Assembly (NCBI GenBank): GCA_016787285.1
Contig: JAEUUV010000083.1
Location: 1 to 53,482, forward strand
Source of the DNA: Saprospiraceae bacterium
Lineage (GTDB): Bacteria; Bacteroidota; Bacteroidia; Chitinophagales; Saprospiraceae
Direction of reading: 5' to 3'
DNA length: 53,482 nucleotides
Shown here: piece after piece, positions 8,713 through 16,782 of the stretch
Layout of the letters: each line of letters starts with the position of its first letter
Numbering within the stretch: the stretch's first letter is position 1
The notes under the pieces: model-generated
Told to the model about the DNA's origin: nothing
Seen by the model: only the letters and a program-made list of their open reading frames with translations
Database searches by the model: none
Program-made: the position numbers and the translations under genes

Positions 8713-8834
8713 TGATTACATGATTGCAGAATACATGATTGCAGATTTTTGAAGTGCGTAGAGTTGACCGCCTGTTATGCACCCTACGGATACTTCTAAA
8801 ATCTGCAATCATGTATTCTGCAATCATGTAATCA
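8713..8834. repeat. Perfect 37-bp inverted repeat built from a tandem word
   Basis: The arms at 8713-8749 and 8798-8834 are exact reverse complements. Each arm contains the word ACATGATTGCAGA twice in tandem. The 48-nt centre continues pairing imperfectly (GAAGT with ACTTC, GTAG with CTAC). It occupies nearly the whole gap between the lipoprotein stop (8868) and the DUF5723 start (8691), both on the minus strand. A transcript would fold into a very long hairpin, which could terminate, stabilise or process the RNA. There is no T-tract of the usual kind. Confidence 0.9.
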
Positions 8835-8867
8835 CTTAAAAATAGGAATCCGGACGCCCAAAAACGG

Positions 8868-10454
8868 TTACTCGCCCCCTACCCGCAGTTTCACTTTCAG
8901 GCCCATGCGTACGGCAGCGCTTTGTGTAGCCAAAAGTTTTACCGGCACCAGGCCGCCGTCGGCGGTGGTGAAAAAGGTGCGCATCAGGATGTTTTTGGAC
9001 TGTCGGACGCGGTCAAAACGCTCCACATCCATCGGCACAAAGGTTTCGGTGCGTTTGCTGCCGATGGCGATCCCGTTTGCATCTACGGAAGGTGCCTGCA
9101 GGATGGGCTGCGGCTCACCGATGAACAGCGAATCGAGCGCGATGCCGTTTTCATCCTGAAAATACATTTGCAGTTTGGCGCCGATCGGCGAGGAGTTTTC
9201 AGTCACTACTTTGAACTCTACGGATTCGATGTCGGTAGAATCCAGTTCGGAGTACTCGCCGAAATTCAGGTCGAGGATTTGTTCCGAACCGAAATCCTGC
9301 ACCGAACCTTCGAGCAGCAGTTCCACGCTCATGCGCAGGGCAATGGTGCTCTTGTCGGTCAAAAAGCCCACGATATTGGGGTCTTTGGTAGCGTTGGAAA
9401 TGCCTGCCACCTCGTAGATCAGTTTCACGGGCTGGGCGTTGAAAATTTCCGCGATGTTGGAGTTGTTTTCATCCAGCGTCACGCTGGTGTACTTGGTTTG
9501 GCCCACTTCGCCGGCAGCCAGGGAAGGGTAGGCAAAGTCAATGCTGTCGCCAAAAAACACGCTGCTCTCTAATTTGTAGTCCTTCCCGTCCTGACCGATA
9601 AAACTCAGGTGCTTGACCACGCCACGCGTCGGGAATCCCCAGGAATTGGACACCGTCATGGTCACCTTGGGGTTTTTCACCCGGACGTTTCCTTTCAGGT
9701 CGGTCTGGTTAATGTCAATGTCAATGGTGTCGAGGGTGAGCGGGTACTCCGAGTAGCCCCAGTAGCCCTGCACATACGACAGGGTGAAACCGTTGAGCAA
9801 AATACCCATGCCGGGTATGCCGGGTGCGGTTTCGGGCAACACAATCCGGTTTCCGGAGGGATCGTATGCTTCGTATCGGAACTCCAGGGCATTGCTGTCG
9901 GACAGGAGCAGGTAGCCGGACAGGTCGTATTGCGGAGAAATCAGAAACTGCCCGGCCGGGATTGTAAAGTCGTAGGAAAACATTTGTCCGTTTTTCGACA
10001 TCTGCGGGATACTGAACGTACCGACGATACTATGTGGCAGCTGGTTGTTGATGATCACGTTCATCAGTCCGGTGAGTACATCGGCGCGGTGGATGTACAC
10101 CGAGTCGGGCACATTGAACGGAAAACGGAAAAACGTATCCGGCACCGGGATAGGGGCATCCGGGAACTTGAAAAACTCGAAGATGTCCGTCGCCGGTTTT
10201 TCAGCCACGTCGCCGCTGTAGTACAGGGTCATGGTATTGTCGGGATTCACCACGATGGTGTCGCCGCCAAGGGTATCGTTCAGAATCGTGAACATGAGGT
10301 CTTTCAGGCCGATTTCGGTGGAGAACAGCGGGAATGCGTACTCCGGCGTGCGCTCGGCGAGTTCGACGTCGTTGAGACTTTTGTCACAAGCGGAAAATAA
10401 GCCGGCTCCAAGAAGAGCAGGCAGCAGGTAGCGCGACCAAGATTTGATAAGCAT
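8868..10454 (-). CDS. Large outer-membrane-type lipoprotein, unknown function
   Basis: A 528-aa protein starting MLIKSWSRYLLPALLGAGL with a lipobox (FSAC, Cys at residue ~23) and no positive retention signal I can interpret. The body is beta-rich, with many Asp/Ser-rich turns and phrases such as YAFPLFSTEIGLKDLMF and RVKNPKVTMTVSNSWGFPTRGVV, resembling immunoglobulin-like or LEA-2-like strands. No catalytic motif was seen. It precedes DUF5723 on the same strand, so the two may work together at the outer membrane. I do not recognise the family. Confidence 0.75.
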   Translation of the reverse strand: MLIKSWSRYLLPALLGAGLFSACDKSLNDVELAERTPEYAFPLFSTEIGLKDLMFTILNDTLGGDTIVVNPDNTMTLYYSGDVAEKPATDIFEFFKFPDAPIPVPDTFFRFPFNVPDSVYIHRADVLTGLMNVIINNQLPHSIVGTFSIPQMSKNGQMFSYDFTIPAGQFLISPQYDLSGYLLLSDSNALEFRYEAYDPSGNRIVLPETAPGIPGMGILLNGFTLSYVQGYWGYSEYPLTLDTIDIDINQTDLKGNVRVKNPKVTMTVSNSWGFPTRGVVKHLSFIGQDGKDYKLESSVFFGDSIDFAYPSLAAGEVGQTKYTSVTLDENNSNIAEIFNAQPVKLIYEVAGISNATKDPNIVGFLTDKSTIALRMSVELLLEGSVQDFGSEQILDLNFGEYSELDSTDIESVEFKVVTENSSPIGAKLQMYFQDENGIALDSLFIGEPQPILQAPSVDANGIAIGSKRTETFVPMDVERFDRVRQSKNILMRTFFTTADGGLVPVKLLATQSAAVRMGLKVKLRVGGE

Positions 10455-10607
10455 CGAAAAAACTGGTTTTGGTTAGAAAAACTGGTTCTGCAACCTATCC
10501 GGAAGAACGGCGGAATTCGGTGGCCAACCTGGCGGGATTATGAGAAAACAGTTGCGTGTGCTCTGGATCGGATCGGCAAGCGCGACACAAACCGACTTTA
10601 TACGCAC

Positions 10608-11516
10608 TTATCGTCCGAAAGTAAATCCGACCGACAACTGGTACACCATGTTGCGATCAGTGTCGTTGCGATAAACCGGGCTGCCGTTGTCGGTAACGGC
10701 TTTGGCGATGTCGGCATCTTCGTTGGAAATATCGGCCAGACCATACTGCATCCGGAAGCCGATGTACAGCGAGTTGATGTAGTACGACAGGCCGGCAATC
10801 AGGCCATAGTCGAGGCTTTTGTACAGGCTGCCCCGGTCGCTCGGATAGTCAAAATACGCGCCGAGGGTGCTGGGCAACTCGAGCGGTTTGCCACCGATTT
10901 GGGCTACCTTCAGATCGCCCGAGCCTTCGCCGGGTTTGTCGGAACCGTAGTCGTAGTCGAGATTAAACTCCAGATCGGATACTGCTACCGAGAGCGGCAC
11001 GGTACGTCCGCCGGTGTAGGAAAGAGAGCCTTCGCCGATGGACTGCACGCGCAGGCCTGCATAAGCGCCGGCGGAAAATTCGAGGTCTTTCCAGCGGCCA
11101 TGCGCCATCACCGGAAAGTCAATGTAGGCGTTGGTTACGTTTACGAGGTATTTTGAGTTTCCGGTAGTCAGTGTAGTGGTGCCATCGTCGAACCGGAAGG
11201 TGCGGAACGACTCACCCTCGTAGGTGTACTTCGAACCTTTTTTGTTGTACAGCACTTCACCCCGGATGCCGAAAGCCGTGCCGGGGAACTGATAGTCCAC
11301 CGAGATACCGATATGAAAACTGGTTAGTGAACCCCAGTTTTCGAGATTGGCGCCGGCTGCACTTACTTCCAAAGGGCCGTCAATACTGTTGAAATTCAGA
11401 CCGGCCTTGAAACCATACTTCATTTGCCCCCAGGCAGCGGAAGAAACAAGAAGAACAAATGCAGCAGAAAACAGGGAACGGAATGTAGAAGAGTAGTTTT
11501 TGAAAAAATTCGACAT
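10608..11516 (-). CDS. PorT-like outer-membrane beta-barrel protein
   Basis: A 302-aa protein. The start MSNFFKNYSSTFRSLFSAAF at 11516 is chosen over a longer frame because the upstream codons only translate a tandem GGTTGAGCG repeat. The signal peptide ends at AAWGQ. The mature start MKYGFKAGLNFNSI and the end MVYQLSVGFTFGR are hallmarks of the small OMP_b-brl_2/PorT-type barrel in Bacteroidota. The function is unknown; such proteins are usually 8-strand barrels. There is a 153-bp gap to the lipoprotein gene downstream. Confidence 0.8.
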   Translation of the reverse strand: MSNFFKNYSSTFRSLFSAAFVLLVSSAAWGQMKYGFKAGLNFNSIDGPLEVSAAGANLENWGSLTSFHIGISVDYQFPGTAFGIRGEVLYNKKGSKYTYEGESFRTFRFDDGTTTLTTGNSKYLVNVTNAYIDFPVMAHGRWKDLEFSAGAYAGLRVQSIGEGSLSYTGGRTVPLSVAVSDLEFNLDYDYGSDKPGEGSGDLKVAQIGGKPLELPSTLGAYFDYPSDRGSLYKSLDYGLIAGLSYYINSLYIGFRMQYGLADISNEDADIAKAVTDNGSPVYRNDTDRNMVYQLSVGFTFGR

Positions 11517-11522
11517 GACTGA

Positions 11523-11562
11523 AACGGGTTGAGGAGGTTGAACGGGTTGAGCGGGTTGAGCG
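11523..11562. repeat. Short tandem repeat upstream of the PorT-like gene
   Basis: Four to five imperfect copies of a 9-10 bp word (CGGGTTGAG / AGGTTGAA) directly precede the start codon of the barrel gene on the minus strand. They lie in the 5' untranslated region. Length variation here could alter expression, but that is inference. Confidence 0.6.
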
Positions 11563-11659
11563 GAAAACGTTTGAGGCGGGCAAAAGTACATTTTTCCCGA
11601 ACAAGTACTCGCCCCGGTGATACGTGCTGCCAAAAGGCGCTACTTTTGCCGGGGAAAGG

Positions 11660-11795
11660 TTGGAAGAGGTTTCTGGTTGGAAGGTTTCTGGTTCACTGTA
11701 ACCTTCAAACCAGCAACCAGTAACGTTCAAACCAAAAACCAGCAACCTTCAAACCAGTAACCTTCTAACCTGAAACCTGAAACCTCTAACAGCAT
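11660..11795. repeat. 'AACC' phrase repeat, partly inverted, upstream of paaB
   Basis: The left half reads GGTTTCTGGTTGGAAGG-type words (11660-11694). After the short centre CACTGT, the right half reads the complementary words AACCTTC, AAACCAG and CAACCAGTAAC in several near-tandem copies (11700-11790). The pair can fold into an imperfect stem. Related words recur at 12098-12200 and in a short block at 36222-36245. Confidence 0.8.
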
Positions 11796-11803
11796 ATACA
11801 AAC

Positions 11804-12082
11804 ATGAAAGACTGGCCACTCTGGGAAATTTTCATCCGCTCCAAACAGGGGCTTAGCCACAAGCATGTGGGCAGCCTGCATGCCGCCGACGCCGCCATGG
11901 CCCTCGAAAATGCCCGCGACGTGTATTGCCGCCGCAACGAAGGCATCAGCATTTGGGTCGTCGAATCCCGACACATCCATGCCTCCGGCGAAGATGCCGA
12001 CGCTTTTTTTGACCCTGCCAACGATAAAATCTACCGGCACCCGACTTTTTACAACCTCCCCGATGAGGTGAAGCACATGTAG
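11804..12082 (+). CDS. paaB: Phenylacetyl-CoA epoxidase subunit PaaB
   Basis: A 92-aa protein, close to the usual PaaB length. It starts MKDWPLWEIFIRSKQGLSHKHVGSLHA and contains the family's ALENARDVYCRRNEG and SIWVVESRHI segments. PaaB is a small structural or bridging subunit of the PaaABCE multicomponent oxygenase, which forms the ring 1,2-epoxide of phenylacetyl-CoA in aerobic phenylacetate breakdown. paaC follows after a 127-bp repeat-filled gap on the same strand. Unusually, paaA is not upstream: the neighbour there is a barrel gene on the other strand. Confidence 0.93.
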   Translation: MKDWPLWEIFIRSKQGLSHKHVGSLHAADAAMALENARDVYCRRNEGISIWVVESRHIHASGEDADAFFDPANDKIYRHPTFYNLPDEVKHM

Positions 12083-12097
12083 AGAAAGAGGTTGAAA

Positions 12098-12200
12098 GGT
12101 TAGAAGGTTACTGGTTTCTGGTTAGAAGGTTTCAGTGAACCAGAAACCAGTAACCTTCTAACCAGTAACCTTCTAACCAGTAACCTTCTAACCAGTAACC
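12098..12200. repeat. 26-bp perfect inverted repeat plus tandem 15-mers between paaB and paaC
   Basis: The arms at 12098-12123 and 12138-12163 are exact reverse complements (loop 14 nt). The word AGTAACCTTCTAACC is then repeated at 12164-12178 and 12179-12193, followed by a partial copy. It fills the paaB-paaC gap, so the shared transcript would carry a long hairpin between the two reading frames. Confidence 0.92.
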
Positions 12201-12209
12201 TGATTCACC

Positions 12210-12950
12210 ATGTTTAAATACCTGCTTCACCTCGGCGACAATGCCCTCATTCTTTCCCAGCGCCTTGGCGAGTGGTGCGGCCATGGGCCGGTACTGGAGC
12301 AGGATATTGCCCTGACCAACATTTCCCTCGACCTGCTTGGGCAAGCCCGGATGCTGCTCACCTACGCCGGCGAAATCGAAGGGAAAGGCCGCAGCGAAGA
12401 TGACCTGGCCTATTTCCGCGATGCCCACGAGTTCCGCAATGTGTTGTTGGTGGAGCAACCCAACGACGACTGGGCGCATACCATTGTTCGACAGTTTTTT
12501 TTCGATGCGTACAACTACCACCACTGTCAGGCGCTGCTGAGTAGTGCCGACGCCCGGTTGGCTGCCATTGCCGAAAAAGCGTTCAAGGAAATCACCTATC
12601 ACCTGCGCTATTCCAGTGAATGGACGATCCGCCTCGGCGACGGCACCGACCTGAGCCGGCAAAAAATGCAGGCAGCCGTGGATGATCTCTGGCCGTTCAC
12701 GGGCGAACTCACCACTCCCAACGAAACCGACCGCCTGGCCGCCGAAGCAGGCTACGGTGTGGATTTGCTTGCTATAAAACCGCTTTGGGATTCCAAAGTG
12801 CAGGCCGTCATGCAGGAGGCCACCCTGCAACTGCCCGACACCGCCTGGATGCAAAGCGGCGGCAAAGACGGGCGCCACACCGAACAACTCGGGTACATAC
12901 TGGCCGAAATGCAATACCTGCAACGCGCCTACCCGGGTCAGCAATGGTAG
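12210..12950 (+). CDS. paaC: Phenylacetyl-CoA epoxidase subunit PaaC
   Basis: A 246-aa ferritin-like protein matching PaaC in length and motifs (LILSQRLGEWCGHGPVLEQD, NISLDLLGQARMLL, FRNVLLVEQPNDDW, KAFKEITYHLRYSSEWTIRLGDGT). PaaC is the non-catalytic partner that forms the structural core with the catalytic PaaA. The start follows the inverted repeat directly. No paaD, paaE or paaA lies next to it; the next gene is an LRR protein converging from the other strand 3 bp away. If functional it must pair with a PaaA encoded elsewhere. Confidence 0.95.
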   Translation: MFKYLLHLGDNALILSQRLGEWCGHGPVLEQDIALTNISLDLLGQARMLLTYAGEIEGKGRSEDDLAYFRDAHEFRNVLLVEQPNDDWAHTIVRQFFFDAYNYHHCQALLSSADARLAAIAEKAFKEITYHLRYSSEWTIRLGDGTDLSRQKMQAAVDDLWPFTGELTTPNETDRLAAEAGYGVDLLAIKPLWDSKVQAVMQEATLQLPDTAWMQSGGKDGRHTEQLGYILAEMQYLQRAYPGQQW

Positions 12951-12953
12951 ACG

Positions 12954-13979
12954 TTACAAACCGAACAACCGGGATTGGATGTGGATTTCCAGTTCCTCCA
13001 GCGCCTGAAGCCGCTCCAGGTCAAGTTCAATTTTGCGGAACGGGTTGTGGCTGAGTTCCAGGGAGCGGAGTTGCGTACAATTGGACAAAAACTCCGGCAG
13101 CGTTTCGAGCCGGTTGTAGCGGGCATTGAGCCGCTCCAGCAGGGGTGAATGCGCCAGAAACTGCAGGCTGCTCAGGTTGCACCGCGGCAACGCCGCCTCC
13201 CGCAGTCCCGGAAAAGGACCAAGCCGCTCTTCACCAGCCACAGGATAGCCTTCGAGAATCAGTTTTTCAAGCGAAGTACTGCCAAACAGCCCGCCTTCGG
13301 GCACCAGCATCGGGTTTCGGGGCCTGAGGTTGCCCTTGCGAATGATGAGCGTGAGCAAACGGGGCAGGGTGAGCAATTCCACCGGAAATGCCTCCATGCG
13401 TACGTTTTCGATAATAACGGTCTCCAGCGGCAGTTGCAACAAGAGCGGCAGCGCAGCGGGCAAATCGAAATTTTTGTGTGCAGGCAGAGCGATGAATTTC
13501 AGGAAATCGAGTGTGGCAAGCGCAGGCGAAAGAGCCGGTGTCTCCAGCCGGCGCAGATCAAGCGTATGAAAGGCCACCTGCGCATTGCTGCCGGCGCCGG
13601 GCCGGGTTCGGTGCCAAAGACACATTTTGCTGGCCAGCAGCAGATCGAACAGGTCAATTTCCGTGCTTTGGTAGCGGCTGAAATACTCGGCTTCGTCGTA
13701 GTGGTAGGTGGCTGTTTCGCGCAGTTTTTGAGCCTGTCGCACGGTATTTTCGCTTGCGTAGCGCTGTAGTAGTGCCATCGCCCGACTACCTGTTTCCCTG
13801 TTTGCATGAAAAACCGCGATGCCGAACAGATAGCCGAGCAGCCGCCGGTTGGCGCCGCCGCCTTCGATCAGTTCGAGCAACAACCGGCAATTGTCCGTCT
13901 CCGTATCACGCAGCAGGCGCGTCATCTGAAGCGTATTTACGCCGTCATCTTCTGCCAGAAATTGATTCGTATTTGCCAT
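12954..13979 (-). CDS. Leucine-rich-repeat protein
   Basis: A 341-aa protein without a signal peptide, so probably cytoplasmic. Residues 1-~130 are helical (NTLQMTRLLRDTETDNCRLL). Residues ~140-335 form irregular LRRs, e.g. SLEKLILEGYPV, LERLNARYNRLETLPEFL, LRSLELSHNPFRKIEL. The role is presumably protein binding; no enzymatic domain is visible. It is divergent from the GbsR/MarR regulator at 14132 and its stop is 3 bp from paaC. Confidence 0.75.
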   Translation of the reverse strand: MANTNQFLAEDDGVNTLQMTRLLRDTETDNCRLLLELIEGGGANRRLLGYLFGIAVFHANRETGSRAMALLQRYASENTVRQAQKLRETATYHYDEAEYFSRYQSTEIDLFDLLLASKMCLWHRTRPGAGSNAQVAFHTLDLRRLETPALSPALATLDFLKFIALPAHKNFDLPAALPLLLQLPLETVIIENVRMEAFPVELLTLPRLLTLIIRKGNLRPRNPMLVPEGGLFGSTSLEKLILEGYPVAGEERLGPFPGLREAALPRCNLSSLQFLAHSPLLERLNARYNRLETLPEFLSNCTQLRSLELSHNPFRKIELDLERLQALEELEIHIQSRLFGL

Positions 13980-14045
13980 ACGTTCGGGTTTCCTGCATGG
14001 AACATTTGTGCCGGAAAAAAGTTAGTAGCCGGGTGCTGCTTCGCT

Positions 14046-14067
14046 GTTTTCAATTTTTTTTGAAAAC
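14046..14067. promoter_or_regulatory. Palindromic candidate operator in the LRR / GbsR divergent gap
   Basis: A perfect palindrome, GTTTTCAA then TTTTTT then TTGAAAAC, lies 64 bp before the GbsR-type start and 66 bp before the LRR start. The 8-bp half-sites with a 6-bp spacer suit a dimeric winged-helix regulator such as the MarR/GbsR protein itself. It could also be a simple hairpin. Binding is inferred. Confidence 0.45.
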
Positions 14068-14131
14068 AAAATCATTGCGAATGGTATTTATGCAGAACCA
14101 CTAAATCAATAGTTTCAAGTCAGCATTAAAC

Positions 14132-14632
14132 ATGGACATTCAGGAAGGCAAACAAAAGTTCATCGAGTCTTGGGGCAAAATGGCTACCGAATGGGGTATC
14201 AACCGGACAATGGCTCAGGTGCACGCCTTGCTGCTCGTGGCGCCCGAGCCGATAACCGCCGACGAGGTGATGGAGCAACTCCGCATTTCACGGGGAAACT
14301 CCAATATGAATATCCGTGCTCTGATGGATTGGGGATTAGTGCATAAACAACTGCGCCCCGGCTCGCGCAAGGAGTTTTTTTACGCTGAAAAAGACATGTG
14401 GGTGGTATTCCGCCAGATACTCGTGCACCGGAAAAAGAAGGAACTCGAACCCATGCTTCGGGTACTCGACGATGTGGCCTGCGTGGAAGCCCGCTGCCCG
14501 GAATCCGAGTCTTTTTGCCGCATGGTAAAGAATATTCGCTCCCTGTCGCGCAAAGCCGATCAGACGCTCGATTTTCTGGCCAAAGCCGATTCCAACTGGT
14601 TTTCCAACCTGTTTTTTCAAATGATCCGGTAA
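14132..14632 (+). CDS. GbsR/MarR family transcriptional regulator
   Basis: A 166-aa protein with the winged-helix pattern of GbsR-type regulators: KFIESWGKMATEWGINRTMAQ at the start, then the recognition region PITADEVMEQLRISRGNSNMN and the wing LVHKQLRPGSRKEFFYAEKDMW. The C-terminal helices (~100-166) would dimerise. Relatives control osmoprotectant or membrane-stress genes, but the target here is unknown. The divergent palindrome at 14046-14067 suggests autoregulation. Its stop lies 25 bp from that of the convergent GNAT-type gene. Confidence 0.88.
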   Translation: MDIQEGKQKFIESWGKMATEWGINRTMAQVHALLLVAPEPITADEVMEQLRISRGNSNMNIRALMDWGLVHKQLRPGSRKEFFYAEKDMWVVFRQILVHRKKKELEPMLRVLDDVACVEARCPESESFCRMVKNIRSLSRKADQTLDFLAKADSNWFSNLFFQMIR

Positions 14633-14657
14633 TGCACCGGACAGTGCGTAAAAATAC

Positions 14658-15593
14658 TCATCGCTCATCACGCATCACTAACCAACGCCACACCTGCTGG
14701 TATGGCACGCGCTGCCCGCCGAACGCGCGAAAAACGTGTTCGATACCAGGGTTCATGCTGCCCTCGAAATCGAGGCTGAGTCCGCGCTCCGAACAAAACC
14801 GGATGGCCTGCCAATACAATGCATGCAGAGCGCCCGGGCGCCGGCAACCGGCATCAAGTCCGGCCAGCACTACACCCCCCTGCCCGGCGTCGAAAGCCAG
14901 AAAAAGTCCGGCGCAAATATTCCCGCGTTCCCGGTCTCGAGCAATAAAACCCTGCCCCTGACCCCGTTCGGTCAGCGCCCTGTGCAGGCGTTGGAAGGTG
15001 TCGAACGTGTATGGCCGGCGCAGTTTTTTTCGCAAAAACGACTGTTTGTTCAGGTCAAACAACGGCTTCGGGTTTTCCTCGGGCACAATTTCCATCTGTA
15101 TTTCGGCATGCCGCAGGTCTGTGCGCAAGGTGTTTTTCAGTCCGGCAAACAGCCCCGGGAGGTCGCTCGTATCCGGCAGGCGGTACGTGTAGCGGGTTGT
15201 TTGGCGAAAGCCTGCCCAATGGAACGGAAGCCCGTGCCGGATTTCCGGGCGAAATGTCTGTTGGAAAAACAACACGCCGGGCAAACGGGCAATCAGTTTT
15301 TCCAGTGTGCGGTGGGTCAGCGTGAGGCGTTTGTGTGCCGGCCACGACGGATCAGCGCCGACCAGCCAGGGGCCGGAGTATGCCGTCAACGGCGGGTTTT
15401 GTACCACCGGAAGCCCCCATCGGCGGGTACGGAACCACGGCCATGCCCCCGGCAACGAACCGCCTGCTACGGCTACATCCCAGGCATCGGGCATGCACAC
15501 CGCATCGAGCCACCAGGGTTGCAGGTGTAGCGGCACGGGATGCTCCCGGCAGAAATCGAGGTAGCGCGCTTTGTCGCCGGACTTTGTCGCCAT
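14658..15593 (-). CDS. FemAB/GNAT-like acyltransferase
   Basis: A 311-aa protein starting MATKSGDKARYLDFCREHPV. A longer frame from 15644 exists, but the ATG at 15593 is favoured because the upstream DNA is the promoter of the opposite gene. Features of FemAB/CelD-type GNAT proteins (GNAT_acetyltransf_6 style) are PLHLQPWWLDAVC near the N-terminus, GLKNTLRTDLRHAE in the middle, and LALYWQAIRF-like helices (ALHALYWQAIRFCSERGL) before DFEGSMNPGIEHVFRAFGG. Substrate unknown. Its last residues (VMRDER) are encoded by the word GTGATGCGTGATGAGCGATG, which resembles the intergenic phrase at 47535-47592. Confidence 0.7.
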   Translation of the reverse strand: MATKSGDKARYLDFCREHPVPLHLQPWWLDAVCMPDAWDVAVAGGSLPGAWPWFRTRRWGLPVVQNPPLTAYSGPWLVGADPSWPAHKRLTLTHRTLEKLIARLPGVLFFQQTFRPEIRHGLPFHWAGFRQTTRYTYRLPDTSDLPGLFAGLKNTLRTDLRHAEIQMEIVPEENPKPLFDLNKQSFLRKKLRRPYTFDTFQRLHRALTERGQGQGFIARDRERGNICAGLFLAFDAGQGGVVLAGLDAGCRRPGALHALYWQAIRFCSERGLSLDFEGSMNPGIEHVFRAFGGQRVPYQQVWRWLVMRDER

Positions 15594-15600
15594 ACTTTTG
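15570..15600 (+). promoter_or_regulatory. Bacteroidota-type promoter (TTTG-N19-TAnnTTTG)
   Basis: TTTG at 15570-15573 and TACTTTTG at 15593-15600 are separated by exactly 19 bp, a full match to the Bacteroidota -33/-7 consensus. It points at the 4-TM protein gene starting at 15667 (67 bp downstream). The -7 box begins inside the preferred ATG of the opposite-strand acyltransferase, so the two 5' ends are interlocked. Confidence 0.7.
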
Positions 15601-15666
15601 CCCGCACCGACGCGGTTTGGCGCCCAAAAGTCGGTACTAAACACAACACCTCACACTCGGAACAAC

Positions 15667-16173
15667 ATGACGCTTCGTGAATTTTTCGACTTTCTCGGCG
15701 AGCACCCCTTAGTGATCGTGGGCTATTTTTTGCTGGCGCCGCTCCTCGCGTTGTTTGCCGGCTGGGCCGGACGTGGAGCGGGGAACTCATCGCCCTGGAA
15801 ATACCTGTACGCCCTGATTGTGTACGCCGTGTGCATTCCGGGCATCTTTTCCGTTGCGCTGAGCGTTTACCTGTTCCTGTTCGAGCGGGGCGGCAGCATC
15901 CTGAATACCAATCTGCTCACACAGGTCGTACCGGTTATCTCGATGATCCTGACCCTCGGACTTGTGCGTCGGAACGCCGATTTCGAGCATCTGCCCGGCT
16001 TCGGCAAACTCTCGAGCCTGATGATGACCATCGGCGCGGTGTTCATGCTGATGTACCTGCTGGATCGCACACACATCATCGCCTTCGTACGGGTTCCGGT
16101 GCAGTATCTGCTCCTGATCGTTGTCGGTATGTTGCTGGTGTTGCGCTACGGGTTTCGGCAGATGATTTCGTGA
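15667..16173 (+). CDS. Small integral membrane protein (about four TM helices)
   Basis: A 168-aa protein starting MTLREFFDFLGEHPLVIVGY. Hydrophobic segments lie at ~13-33, ~47-70, ~83-98, ~110-128 and ~133-155, giving four or five passes. A loop, RRNADFEHLPGFGKLSS, is polar and conserved-looking. I do not recognise a named family. A consensus promoter lies 67 bp upstream. The next gene, lptC, starts about 50 bp downstream on the same strand, past a short repeat of TTAGTGT words, and may be cotranscribed. Confidence 0.75.
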   Translation: MTLREFFDFLGEHPLVIVGYFLLAPLLALFAGWAGRGAGNSSPWKYLYALIVYAVCIPGIFSVALSVYLFLFERGGSILNTNLLTQVVPVISMILTLGLVRRNADFEHLPGFGKLSSLMMTIGAVFMLMYLLDRTHIIAFVRVPVQYLLLIVVGMLLVLRYGFRQMIS

Positions 16174-16222
16174 GGAGGGAGTGTTTTAGTGTATTAGTGT
16201 TTTGGTACTGAATGGCTCTTTG

Positions 16223-16777
16223 ATGAATCATTTTCGATTTTTATTCCTGCTTTTTGTTGTTTTGGCGGCCTGCGATCAGGTAGCCAAACGCGCCGACGTG
16301 CTGTACACGCAGGACGATACCGTAGTGGAAGTGGCTCGCGACGTGGAAATTCTGTACTCCGACAGCGCCATCGTACGCGTGCGGGTGACGGCGCCCACGC
16401 TGCACAACCACACGGAACGCGAAGACCCGAGGCAGGAATTTCCCGACGGGATAAAAATTGAATTTCTGACGCCAAACCTGACGGTGCGCAGCACACTTAC
16501 CGCCAAATTTGCCGAACGCCGGCAGGACAAAGGCCTCGTCGTGGCACGCGACAGTGTCGTGCTTACCACCATTGAGCGGGAAACACTCGAAACCGAGGAA
16601 CTCATCTGGGACGAACACGCCCAAAAGGTGCGCACCGACAAGTTCGTGAAAGTAACCAAACCCGGCGAGGTCATATACGGCTTCGGGTTGGAAGCAAACC
16701 AGGATTTTTCTTTCTGGAAAATAACGGTGCCCAAAGGCACGATCAAGGCCGAGCAGTTGGACAAGGCGGTACAGTAG
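16223..16777 (+). CDS. lptC: LPS export system protein LptC-like lipoprotein
   Basis: A 184-aa protein starting MNHFRFLFLLFVVLAACDQV, with a lipobox (LAAC). The body matches Bacteroidota LptC: beta-jellyroll strands with DSAIVRVRVTAPTLHNH, EFPDGIKIEFLTP, LTAKFAERRQDKGLVVARDSVVL and ETEELIWDEHAQKVRTDKFVKV. LptC links the inner-membrane LptBFG ABC transporter to the periplasmic LptA bridge that carries lipopolysaccharide outward. Here it is a lipoprotein, common in this phylum. An upstream TTG at 16202 is in frame but ATG is preferred. No other lpt genes are adjacent. Confidence 0.85.
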   Translation: MNHFRFLFLLFVVLAACDQVAKRADVLYTQDDTVVEVARDVEILYSDSAIVRVRVTAPTLHNHTEREDPRQEFPDGIKIEFLTPNLTVRSTLTAKFAERRQDKGLVVARDSVVLTTIERETLETEELIWDEHAQKVRTDKFVKVTKPGEVIYGFGLEANQDFSFWKITVPKGTIKAEQLDKAVQ

Positions 16778-16782
16778 AATTT

